Shown: positions 42,929 through 50,994 of the stretch, in pieces
How the letters are laid out: each line of letters begins with the position of its first letter
Numbering within the stretch: the first letter of the stretch is position 1
Origin: DASXMT01 sp035552655
GTDB taxonomy: Bacteria > Actinomycetota > Acidimicrobiia > Acidimicrobiales > RAAP-2
Assembly (NCBI GenBank): GCA_035552655.1
Contig: DASZLD010000088.1
Location: forward strand, 1 to 64,000
Direction: 5' to 3'
Length of the DNA: 64,000 nt
Program-made: the position numbers and the translations under genes
Notes under the pieces: model-generated
Told to the model about the DNA's origin: nothing
The model's database searches: none
Seen by the model: only the letters and a program-made list of their open reading frames with translations

Positions 42929-43701
42929 ACTCGACAACCCTCCAACTACCCCGACGGGAAGCAAAGCCGAGGTCGGCCGGTCTCACCATGATGGTCGACG
43001 GAGGCCTGCCCACCCGGTACTTCGAAGACGTCGTCGACAGTGGGGCCGAATATCTCGACTTCGTGAAGTTCGGGTGGGGCACGGCCATCGTCACCAACGA
43101 CCTGCAGCGAAAGATCGACGTCCTGACCGCCGCCGGCGTGGACTACTACTTCGGAGGGACCCTGTTCGAGAAGTACGTGCTCCAAGATCGGCTCGACGAC
43201 TTCCGTGAGCTGTGTCACCGGTACTCGTGCCGGTTCGTCGAGGTGTCCAACGGGACGATCGATCTGAGCAACTCGGAGAAGGCCGGGTACATCAGGAAGC
43301 TCGCCGATGACTTCCAGGTGATCTCCGAGGTCGGCTTCAAGGACGCCGAGCGGTCGGAGAACCTGCCCCCGAGCCTGTGGATCGAGTGCACCCACGAGGA
43401 CCTCGACGCCGGGTCCTGCCTGGTGACCCTGGAAGCTCGCGAGAGCGGCAAGTCGGGCATCTGCCGCCCCGACGGGCAGCTGCGCTTCGGCCTCATCGAG
43501 GAGCTGCTGGCCAGTGGCCTCCGCCGCCAGGATCTCCTGTTCGAGGCCCCGTCGACCGAACTCCAGAACTACTTCGTCAAGCGGGTGGGATCGGACGTCA
43601 ACCTGGGCAATGTGGCCGCCACCGCCATCTTGGGGCTCGAGACCATTCGGCTCGGGCTCCGGGCCGACACCTTGACCTGTTTCGACAGCGGGGCGGCGTG
43701 A
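42925..43701 (+). CDS. comA: Phosphosulfolactate synthase (ComA) family protein
   Basis: 258 residues, the usual length. ATG 42925 overlaps the phosphatase stop. TMMVDGGLPTRYFEDVVD, DFVKFGWGTA (about 46-54), YYFGGTLFEKYV, RFVEVSNGTIDLSNSEK, EVGFKD, ARESGKSGICR, LLFEAPSTELQNYFV and VNLGNVAATAILGLET follow the ComA pattern from end to end. ComA adds sulfite to phosphoenolpyruvate to make (R)-2-phospho-3-sulfolactate, the first step of coenzyme M synthesis in archaea and of sulfolactate formation in Bacillus spores. No other coenzyme M genes are seen here. A different nucleophile than sulfite cannot be excluded. Confidence 0.87.
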   Translation: MNSTTLQLPRREAKPRSAGLTMMVDGGLPTRYFEDVVDSGAEYLDFVKFGWGTAIVTNDLQRKIDVLTAAGVDYYFGGTLFEKYVLQDRLDDFRELCHRYSCRFVEVSNGTIDLSNSEKAGYIRKLADDFQVISEVGFKDAERSENLPPSLWIECTHEDLDAGSCLVTLEARESGKSGICRPDGQLRFGLIEELLASGLRRQDLLFEAPSTELQNYFVKRVGSDVNLGNVAATAILGLETIRLGLRADTLTCFDSGAA

Positions 43702-44105
43702 GGGAGAGCGGGGACGCCTTCCACCTGGCCATACCGGCCTACGACCTGGCCGAAGCCGAGCAGTTCTATGTCCAGCTGCTGGGGTGCAAGCTGGCCCGGC
43801 GCTACCAGGACCGCATCACCCTCGACTTCTTCGGCGACCAGGTCGTGTGCCACCTAACGGCCCGGCCGGCGGACGCCGGCGGCGAGCTGGACCTCTACCC
43901 GCGGCATTTCGGAGTGACCTTCCGAAAAGGCGAGGACTTCGACACCGTCCACCAGCTGTGCATCCAGCGACAGGTTCCCGTCTTCCGGGACGTGGCCACC
44001 CGATTCGACGGGAAGCCCGAGGTGCACCAGACCTTCGTTGTCCGCGACCCCTCCGACAACCTCGTCGAGTTCAAGCACTACACCGATCCGCGAATGATGT
44101 ACTGA
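43698..44105 (+). CDS. VOC superfamily protein (glyoxalase/dioxygenase-like)
   Basis: 135 residues. GTG 43698 overlaps the ComA stop (GTGA). HLAIPAYDLAEAEQFYVQLL, a beta-strand with VVCHLTARP, YPRHFGVTFRKGEDF and VHQTFVVRDPSDNLVEFKHY show one paired VOC domain with His and Glu in positions used for metal binding. VOC proteins include isomerases, dioxygenases and resistance proteins. In this operon it might act on, or bind, the sulfonated intermediate. The reaction is unknown. Confidence 0.78.
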   Translation: MRESGDAFHLAIPAYDLAEAEQFYVQLLGCKLARRYQDRITLDFFGDQVVCHLTARPADAGGELDLYPRHFGVTFRKGEDFDTVHQLCIQRQVPVFRDVATRFDGKPEVHQTFVVRDPSDNLVEFKHYTDPRMMY

Positions 44106-44106
44106 C

Positions 44107-45783
44107 GTGACCATCACCCACGTCGACACCCACGTTGGCTCCGACACCCCCATCGACACCCAATTGCACCGGCAGCCGATCCCGACCGGACCCGAGAACG
44201 CCATCGCCGGGCTGATCCGGTCCCGGTCCGCTGTTTCTGGTCATACCGCCTATCTCACCGAGGCCAGGGGATCGAGGCAGATCTCGTTCTGCGACCTCGA
44301 ACACAGAGTGTCGTCCCGGATGGCCCTGTTGGAGGACCGAGGTGTGGCCGCCGACGCCACCGTGGGCATCGCCATCACCGACCCGCTCGAGTTCGCCGTG
44401 CACTTCTTGGCCATCATGGCCTCGGGCCGATGGGTGGCACCTCTCGACCCGACCAGCTCACCCGATGGCATCGCCGCGGCCATCTCCCGTCTCGAGATCG
44501 CCCTCATGGTCTCCGATGGCGGGCCCCAGGGCACCTCCGAGCTCGACTGGGCCGATGCCGATGGCGACCGGCGCCGTGCACCGCTCGCCATCGATCACGT
44601 CCTCGAGGAGGGAACCCCGAGCCCGGCCGGGATGGGGGGCGCCGTCCTGTCCTCGTCGGGAACGACCGGGGCTCCCAAGGTGATCCCCGTCTACCAGGGC
44701 CGACTGCTCCACACCGCCCGCGCCGTCGCCGCCCATCACCGCCTCTCCCCCAGCGACCGCGGGTTCAACCCGCTTCCCCTGTTCCACATCAATGCCGAGG
44801 TGGTCGGGTTGCTCGCCACCCTGGTGGCCGGGGCCAGCCTGGTGCTCGACGACCGCTTCCACCGGACCGGGTTCTGGTCCTTGATGGAACGCCACAACGT
44901 GACCTGGATCAACGCCGTCCCAGCCATCGTGTCCCATCTGGCCGATCCCGATCCGGACGAAGCCGTTCCCGCTCGGATCCGATTCATCCGTTCGGCATCG
45001 GCCCCGCTGCCCACAGCCACCCTGTTCCGGTTCGAAGCCAACACGGGCATCCCGGTGCTCGAGACCTACGGCATGACCGAGGCGGCCAGCCAGATCACGG
45101 CCAACCCGCTGGTGGGGGCACGAAAGCCCGGCTCCGTCGGGTTGCCCATCGGCGTCGAGTTGCGGATCACGGCCGGCGAAACGGGACCCGTGGCCGGCGA
45201 AACAGGGTCAACGGCTCACGAGTCCGGGACGGTGGTGGACGACGGCGTCGGAGGATCCCTGAGCAAACCTGCCTCCCCGGGCCACGTCGAGATCCGAGGA
45301 CCGTCGATCATCACCGCCTACGGCGACAACGGCCACCGCGACCGATTCACCGCCGACGGCTGGCTGAGGACAGGAGACCTGGGCACCCTGGATGCAGACG
45401 GCTATCTCTTCCTGGTGGGGCGCACCGACGACGTGATCAACCGAGGGGGCGAGAAGGTCTACCCGAGGGACATCGAAGAAGCCATCCTGGTCGACCCCGA
45501 CCTCATGGCTGCGGTGGTGGTAGCCGAGGACGATGCCGTACTCGGTCAGGTGCCCGTTGCCTTCCTGGTGTTGCAGGACAGTGTCGATCCCTCCAACGCC
45601 GACACCGTCGAACACGTCACCCGCCGGGTGGCCAAGCATCTGGAGGCCACGTTGGTGCGCAGCCAGCGGCCGGTCGCCCTCCACGTCGTCGCCCAGCTGC
45701 CGGCAGGAGCCACCGGAAAGGTGCAACGGCGGGCCCTCCGCCACCAGAGACCGCCAACCCTGTTCAGCCTCAGCTGCCGATGA
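44107..45783 (+). CDS. AMP-forming acyl-CoA synthetase/ligase (ANL superfamily)
   Basis: 558 residues from GTG 44107, one base after the VOC stop. P-loop LSSSGTTGAPKVIPVYQG, A5 motif ETYGMTEAASQI, DGWLRTGDLG, GRTDDVINRGGEKVYPRDIE, and GATGKVQRRAL with the catalytic C-terminal Lys are all present. It activates a carboxylic acid as acyl-AMP and usually makes the CoA thioester. It resembles short-chain or oxalate-CoA ligase-like members. The operon suggests the acid is the ComA-derived three-carbon compound. An unusual 45-residue Gly/Glu/Thr-rich insertion separates two segments at about 350-395. Confidence 0.88.
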   Translation: MTITHVDTHVGSDTPIDTQLHRQPIPTGPENAIAGLIRSRSAVSGHTAYLTEARGSRQISFCDLEHRVSSRMALLEDRGVAADATVGIAITDPLEFAVHFLAIMASGRWVAPLDPTSSPDGIAAAISRLEIALMVSDGGPQGTSELDWADADGDRRRAPLAIDHVLEEGTPSPAGMGGAVLSSSGTTGAPKVIPVYQGRLLHTARAVAAHHRLSPSDRGFNPLPLFHINAEVVGLLATLVAGASLVLDDRFHRTGFWSLMERHNVTWINAVPAIVSHLADPDPDEAVPARIRFIRSASAPLPTATLFRFEANTGIPVLETYGMTEAASQITANPLVGARKPGSVGLPIGVELRITAGETGPVAGETGSTAHESGTVVDDGVGGSLSKPASPGHVEIRGPSIITAYGDNGHRDRFTADGWLRTGDLGTLDADGYLFLVGRTDDVINRGGEKVYPRDIEEAILVDPDLMAAVVVAEDDAVLGQVPVAFLVLQDSVDPSNADTVEHVTRRVAKHLEATLVRSQRPVALHVVAQLPAGATGKVQRRALRHQRPPTLFSLSCR

Positions 45784-47111
45784 CGGCGACAGTCGACACC
45801 ATCGACGTCGATGCCGGGCTCGAGGGGCTGAGCCCGTCGGGCACGACTGCGCCGACGGGGTCGAGCGGCACCCGCAAGCGGCTCGACCATATCGACGCCA
45901 TGCGGCCGGTCAAACAAGCCGGTGTGATCGGTACCCACACGTTGCTGGCCTTCGCCCCGGTGGCGGCCACCGTGGCCGCCGGGGCATCGTTGATGTTGCT
46001 CCACGTCACCCGCGAGGCCTTCTTGTTCGTGTCGGCGTGCATGCTCACCTACAGCTATCGCCAGTCCAAGCGCGTCGATCGGAGCTACTGGCAGCGCCGC
46101 TTCATGTCGGTGGGCGTGCCCTACCTGTGCTGGACGGTCATCTACTTCCTCTTCTTGCTGCCCAGCACCTACCAGAACCCCATGACCTCGCTGGGTCATC
46201 TCGGCTACCTGTTCGTCACCGGCTATTACCAGCTCTACTACCTGATCGTCGTGGCCCAGTTCTACGTGCTGTTCCCGCTCTTGCTACTGCTCGTGCGGCG
46301 TACCGCCGGACATCACCGTGCCCTGTTGGCCGTCAGCGGCGCCATCCAGGTCCTCATGGTCAGCATGATGCACTGGAACGTGCTCCCGCCCAACATGCGG
46401 GGGTTCTGGGCCAGCCGTGAGATCACCTCGTACCAGTTCTATTTGCTCGCCGGCATGGTGGTCGCCTTCCACCTCAACGAAGTGCACGCCTGGTTGTGCC
46501 GCCACGTTCGCCTCATCATCCTGTTCACGCTGGCCAGTGCGGCGGTCGCCGAAGCCTGGTACTACCTGTCGGCCGACAACGTGGTGGGATGGTTGGGCTC
46601 GAGCTCGGACCCGTTCCAACCCATCGTCATCCCGTTCAACATCGGCGCCATCGCTTGCATCTACCTGGTGGGCGTGGCCCTCGTCGGCCGACGGCGTTCT
46701 CACCGGCTCCGGTCCATGGTCCAGTCGGGCTCGGACAACGCCTATGGCATCTATCTGGCCCAGATGATCTTCATCACCCTGCTGGGCTGGCTGGGATGGC
46801 GGAACCTCAACGGCGTGCTGCCCTGGCCCCTCGTCGCCATCATCACCGTGGCCGTGGTGTTCGTGGCCTGTATCGGCCTCACGGCGGTGCTGGCCCGCAC
46901 CCCATGGTCCAAGGTGTTGACCGGTCGCTCCCGGGCAACCTGGGGCTCGTTATGGCCCGGCCAAAGGACCGTCGACCCCGGGGCGGCCGGATCCCCGGCA
47001 GCAGCGGAGGCGGAAGGGACCCGGTTACCCGAAGAGGCAGGCGACAGTCCGCTCGACGTACCTGAAGAGGAGGGTGGTAGCCCGCTCGAGGTGGACCTGG
47101 CCTCGCGCTAA
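45780..47111 (+). CDS. Integral membrane acyltransferase (acyltransferase 3/OafA-like)
   Basis: 443 residues. ATG 45780 overlaps the ligase stop (ATGA). The N-terminal motif RLDHIDAMRPVKQAGVIGTH carries the conserved Arg and His of the acyltransferase 3 family. About ten hydrophobic helices follow, and the C-terminal tail of about 45 residues is acidic and cytosolic. These enzymes use acyl-CoA to O-acylate glycans or lipids across the membrane. It is the last gene of the ComA operon, so it may transfer the activated acid to an envelope acceptor (inference). Confidence 0.85.
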   Translation: MTATVDTIDVDAGLEGLSPSGTTAPTGSSGTRKRLDHIDAMRPVKQAGVIGTHTLLAFAPVAATVAAGASLMLLHVTREAFLFVSACMLTYSYRQSKRVDRSYWQRRFMSVGVPYLCWTVIYFLFLLPSTYQNPMTSLGHLGYLFVTGYYQLYYLIVVAQFYVLFPLLLLLVRRTAGHHRALLAVSGAIQVLMVSMMHWNVLPPNMRGFWASREITSYQFYLLAGMVVAFHLNEVHAWLCRHVRLIILFTLASAAVAEAWYYLSADNVVGWLGSSSDPFQPIVIPFNIGAIACIYLVGVALVGRRRSHRLRSMVQSGSDNAYGIYLAQMIFITLLGWLGWRNLNGVLPWPLVAIITVAVVFVACIGLTAVLARTPWSKVLTGRSRATWGSLWPGQRTVDPGAAGSPAAAEAEGTRLPEEAGDSPLDVPEEEGGSPLEVDLASR

Positions 47112-47155
47112 CAACGGATGGCTCACGACGTTGGCATCGAGACAGGGACGTTTCG

Positions 47156-47174
47156 GGCCCCCGTCTTGGGGGCC
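47156..47174. terminator. Hairpin between the convergent acyltransferase and SGNH hydrolase genes
   Basis: Perfect 7-bp arms GGCCCCC/GGGGGCC with a 5-base loop (GTCTT). It overlaps the last base of the minus-strand SGNH stop codon and lies 45 bp past the acyltransferase stop. It can act on both strands; no U-tract follows. Confidence 0.5.
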
Positions 47175-48064
47175 TATCCCCCGGCCAGGGCGGCCACGAT
47201 CGCCTGGCTCATCACCCGGTAGCCGTCATCGTTGGGGTGCTGGTTCGGTCCGAAGGGCTTTGCCGCGCACATCCAGGTCAGGGTGCAGATCCGGGCTACG
47301 TCGCGCGGGACCATGCCCACACCGCTCATCATCGTCGGATTGGTGCTCGCGGTGTCGAACGACCCGGCCACGTCGGCCATGGGGATCCCGCTGGCGGCAT
47401 AGATCGAACGAAGGGCCTGGTCGAGGCCGGAGATGGCGTCGAGGCTCTCGGGTGCCAGCACCCGTCCCGTCGGACCTCTGAGATAGCTCCCGAGGTAGGG
47501 GTCATAGTGGCCGATCCCGACGATCCGCAGTCCGGGGCTGCCGGCGGCGCGCAGGGCAGACAGGATCACGGGCAGTTGTTGCTCGACCAGCGAGATGGAC
47601 TGGTCCACGCAGGGCTGGTCGATCTGTCCAGCCCTGATGCAGGATCGCAGGTTGTTGAAGCCGAGGTCGACGGTCACCAGCACGGTGGTGGGATGGTCCC
47701 GGAGGAAGTCGACGGCCGCGGCCAGCTGGGTCCCGTCCGGGTAGGCACAGTGGCCGCCCCCTTCGAGCATGGTGGCCGTAGTCGCCCCGGGGCAACCGAC
47801 CTCTTGGAGCTGGAGCGTGGGCCAGATGGACCGCTCCTCGTTGACCAGATCGTTTGCGTAACCCGAGTCGGTCGGTTGGCCCTGGGGGCTCGCCTCCGTG
47901 GGCTGGAAACCCACGGAGGCAGATCCGCCGACATCCAGATAGAAAGCGGGTGCCGTGGGAGCGGCATCGGCACGCCCAGATGGCCATGCACCGCCCACCA
48001 GGAAGCCGACTCCGATGGCCACCGCAATGGGCACTGTTCGCCACAGCCGTCGCGGTGGCCTCAT
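47174..48064 (-). CDS. Secreted SGNH/GDSL hydrolase
   Basis: 296 residues from ATG 48064, preceded by GAGGAG 6 bases away. A signal peptide runs RTVPIAVAIGVGFLVGGAWP to about ADA-AP. FYLDVGGSASVGFQP holds the nucleophile, with the GDS block altered to GGSAS. Central VDLGFNNL and GIGHYDPYLGSYL stand for blocks II-III, and C-terminal PNDDGYRVM, in the usual D-xx-H region, has N-Q-H-P-N-D. The Ser, Asp and His catalytic set can be drawn. Such enzymes are esterases or lipases outside the cell. Its position beside the acyltransferase suggests it might remove the same kind of ester; this is speculative. Confidence 0.8.
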   Translation of the reverse strand: MRPPRRLWRTVPIAVAIGVGFLVGGAWPSGRADAAPTAPAFYLDVGGSASVGFQPTEASPQGQPTDSGYANDLVNEERSIWPTLQLQEVGCPGATTATMLEGGGHCAYPDGTQLAAAVDFLRDHPTTVLVTVDLGFNNLRSCIRAGQIDQPCVDQSISLVEQQLPVILSALRAAGSPGLRIVGIGHYDPYLGSYLRGPTGRVLAPESLDAISGLDQALRSIYAASGIPMADVAGSFDTASTNPTMMSGVGMVPRDVARICTLTWMCAAKPFGPNQHPNDDGYRVMSQAIVAALAGG

Positions 48065-48228
48065 GGATTCTCCTCGATGGAACCGGGCCTGGGGAACCGA
48101 CGAATGCGGGCCGGTCGGGCCGCATGGTACCCGACGCCCGGCCGGCAGTTCGGGCGGCACCACCCCGTCGAGGTGTCCCGGGGCCGGGAAACGCCATGGC
48201 TGACACACCGGGTCGGTAGATTCCTTCG

Positions 48229-50946
48229 GTGCCCTCGATCCCTCCCGGCCCGTCCGAGCTCGGCCGCAGTGTCGTGGTGTCGGCTGGCGACCCTGCCCCT
48301 GAGCCCTGGGCCCGAGCACCTCGGATTGTGGTCGGACAGGCCTCGCTGGAGGAGCCAGGCCCCACAGTCGATTCGCTGCACGCCGCCTGGGCCGATCGGC
48401 GCCCGGTCGTCATCGAGCTCGATGTCGAGACCGACCAGCTCCGGGCCCGCCAACGCTGTGACAAGCCGCCGTACGCCTTGACGCCGGCCTTCGAGCTCGA
48501 GCTCGAGCGCCTTCAGTTCCTGGTGTGGGCCAACGCCTACGACGCCCGGGGCAGCGAGGTGATCTGGTGGCACGGGCGAAAGGCCGCCCGGCGCTTTGCC
48601 GAAGCGGGGGTGACCCTGGGTGACGACGGCGACATCACATTGGATGACGGCACCCCGGTGTTCATCGACGGCGGCCCATCCCATCCTCCTCAGCTGAGGT
48701 CAGGATCCAAGGTGATCCATCGGTGGAACGCCGAGGCCGGCGTGCTGCGCTTTGCCCGCCATGCCGATCCCGGTGCCGAGACGCCGGGTGTCACGTCGGC
48801 CAGCGCGTTGGCGCCAGACCAGCTGGCCGCCGTGATCCACGGCTCGGGGCCGGCCCGGATCATTGCTCCAGCCGGATCGGGCAAGACCCGCGTCCTCACC
48901 GAGCGGCTCCGCCACCTCATTGCTGACCGAGGCGTCGATCCTGCCGCCGTGACCGTCCTGGCCTACAACGCCAAGGCGGCCGACGAGCTGCGGGACCGGT
49001 GCGCAGACATCATGGCTCCGGGGGGCCCGGACATCCGCACGCTCAACAGCATCGGGCTGTCCATCTGCAACCAATCCGAGAAGCGCGGTCGGCTCAAGGT
49101 CCTCGACGAAGCAGGGGCTCGGGACCTGGTGGGGTCGGTGTTCGAGATCAGGCACCGGGCCAACACCGACACCGTGGTCCCCTATCTCGAAGCGCTCTCC
49201 GCCATCCGGCTGGGGCTGATCGACCCGGACCAGGCCGAGGAGACCTTCCCCGACGCCGCCGGGGTGGCCGATGGATTCGACCGCTACCGAGATGCACTCA
49301 TCGCCGCTCAGGCCGTCGACTTCGACGAGCAGATCTACCGGGCCATCGAGATCCTGTTGACCGACCCGGCCATCCGGGACCGAGCCCAAGAGGGCTGCCG
49401 CTACCTCTTGGTCGACGAGTTCCAGGACCTGAACCCGGCCCACCTCCTGCTCATCCGGCTGTTGAACGCGCCCGGCTTCGACTGCTTCGGCGTGGGTGAC
49501 GACGATCAGGTCCTCTACGGCTACTCGGGCGCCACCCCCGAGTACCTGATCCACTACGACCGCTACTTCCCCGGCGCCGCCCACCACGCCCTGGAAGTGA
49601 ACTACCGGTGTGACCCGGTCGTGGTCGGCGCCGCAGCCCATCTGCTCTCCTACAACCGGGAACGGGTGGTCAAGACCATCCGGGCCGCACCGGATCGTTC
49701 CCCCGATGACCAAGGCCTGATCGTGCGGCAGGCTCCCGGTGAGCAACTGGCCTCGGTGGCCGCCGGCATCATCTCGGACTGGCGGGGCGCCGGGGGCGAA
49801 CTGGTGGACATGGCCGTGCTGACCAGGGTGAACTCGGCCCTGCTCCCGATCCAGGTGGCGCTGAGCGAAGCAGGCGTTCCCTGCCAGTCGACGCTGACGG
49901 CCCGGGTGCTGGGCCGCACCGGCGTCCGCACCGCCTTCGCCTACCTGCGCATGGGGGTGAACCCCGAGCGCATCGGTCGCCGGGACATCGAGGACACCGT
50001 CCGTCGCCCTTCGCGCGGCATTGCTCCCAACGTGGTCTCGATGCTGACCAAACGTTCCCACACATCGGTCGACGAGATCCGGCGCCTGGCCGGAAGCCTC
50101 TCGGGTCGGGACGTCCCCAAGCTGGAGGCCTACGCCGACGACGTCGAGCGGGTGGCCGTCGCCTGCACCAAACCCACGGCGGAGGCCTTGCGGGCCATCC
50201 GGGTGGAGCTCGGGCTGGGCGACACCATGGACGTGCTCGACGCCTCCCGCGACGAGCCCGATCGATCCACCCACAACGACGACCTCCAGGCTCTCGAATC
50301 GGTCGCCGCCTTCCATCCGGAGGTCGCCAGCTTCGCCACGTGGCTGCGCGGTGTGCTCGAACGACCGCAGGCCGAAGGTCCCGCCATCCTCCTTTCCACC
50401 GTGCACCGCATCAAGGGGCGCGAGTGGGATCGGGTCATCATCTTCGGAGCCTCGTCCGACCTGTTCCCCCACCGACTGGCCGAGGACGTCGAGGGCGAAC
50501 GGCGGGTGTTCCACGTGGCCCTCACCCGGAGCAAGGTGCAGACCGTGGTGCTGGCCGATGCGGCATCGCCGTCGTTCTTCTTGGGCGAGCTGGATGGGAG
50601 CAGGCCGCACGAGCCGATCAATCGGCCGACGCGGTCAGGGCGGGCCGACTCCACCGGGGGCTCTGCGGTCGCCGGCGCCAAGAAGGGCGGTCGCAGTGAC
50701 CGTTACGAGCCGGTCGAGGCCACCGCGGCCAGCGCCGACCTACGGGCCTGGCGCACCGAGAAAGCCCGGGAGGCAGGGATGCCGCCCTACGTCATCCTCA
50801 GCGACCGGCACCTGGAGGGCATCATCGAGGCCGCCCCCACGTCGCTGGCTGCGCTGGCTAAGTGCAAGGGGATCGGCCCCATGAAACTCGAGCGATGGGG
50901 GGACGAGATCCTCTCGGTGCTTGGACAGAGCACCGATGGGCGCTAG
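48229..50946 (+). CDS. UvrD/Rep-type DNA helicase with HRDC domain and N-terminal extension
   Basis: 905 residues from GTG 48229. SF1A helicase motifs: Q-motif LAPDQLAAV, Walker A APAGSGKT (213-220), motif II LLVDEFQDLNP, motif III GVGDDDQVLYGYSGA, LEVNYRCDP, VHRIKGREWDRVII and FHVALTRSK. An HRDC domain ends it (GMPPYVILSDRHLEGIIEAA, KCKGIGPMKLERWG). Together these resemble UvrD2. The first 190 residues before the helicase are not recognised and contain a beta-rich section (VVIELDVETDQLRARQRCDK, GSEVIWWHGRKAARRF). It unwinds DNA in repair. Confidence 0.92.
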   Translation: MPSIPPGPSELGRSVVVSAGDPAPEPWARAPRIVVGQASLEEPGPTVDSLHAAWADRRPVVIELDVETDQLRARQRCDKPPYALTPAFELELERLQFLVWANAYDARGSEVIWWHGRKAARRFAEAGVTLGDDGDITLDDGTPVFIDGGPSHPPQLRSGSKVIHRWNAEAGVLRFARHADPGAETPGVTSASALAPDQLAAVIHGSGPARIIAPAGSGKTRVLTERLRHLIADRGVDPAAVTVLAYNAKAADELRDRCADIMAPGGPDIRTLNSIGLSICNQSEKRGRLKVLDEAGARDLVGSVFEIRHRANTDTVVPYLEALSAIRLGLIDPDQAEETFPDAAGVADGFDRYRDALIAAQAVDFDEQIYRAIEILLTDPAIRDRAQEGCRYLLVDEFQDLNPAHLLLIRLLNAPGFDCFGVGDDDQVLYGYSGATPEYLIHYDRYFPGAAHHALEVNYRCDPVVVGAAAHLLSYNRERVVKTIRAAPDRSPDDQGLIVRQAPGEQLASVAAGIISDWRGAGGELVDMAVLTRVNSALLPIQVALSEAGVPCQSTLTARVLGRTGVRTAFAYLRMGVNPERIGRRDIEDTVRRPSRGIAPNVVSMLTKRSHTSVDEIRRLAGSLSGRDVPKLEAYADDVERVAVACTKPTAEALRAIRVELGLGDTMDVLDASRDEPDRSTHNDDLQALESVAAFHPEVASFATWLRGVLERPQAEGPAILLSTVHRIKGREWDRVIIFGASSDLFPHRLAEDVEGERRVFHVALTRSKVQTVVLADAASPSFFLGELDGSRPHEPINRPTRSGRADSTGGSAVAGAKKGGRSDRYEPVEATAASADLRAWRTEKAREAGMPPYVILSDRHLEGIIEAAPTSLAALAKCKGIGPMKLERWGDEILSVLGQSTDGR

Positions 50947-50994
50947 TTGTGGGTTGGGCACTCGGACTCGGCGGGCCCAATCGCCGGCGGAAGC

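Noticed and set aside
48700..50610. Long minus-strand open frame opposite the UvrD-like gene
   Set aside because: Shadow of the helicase frame; no family motifs.
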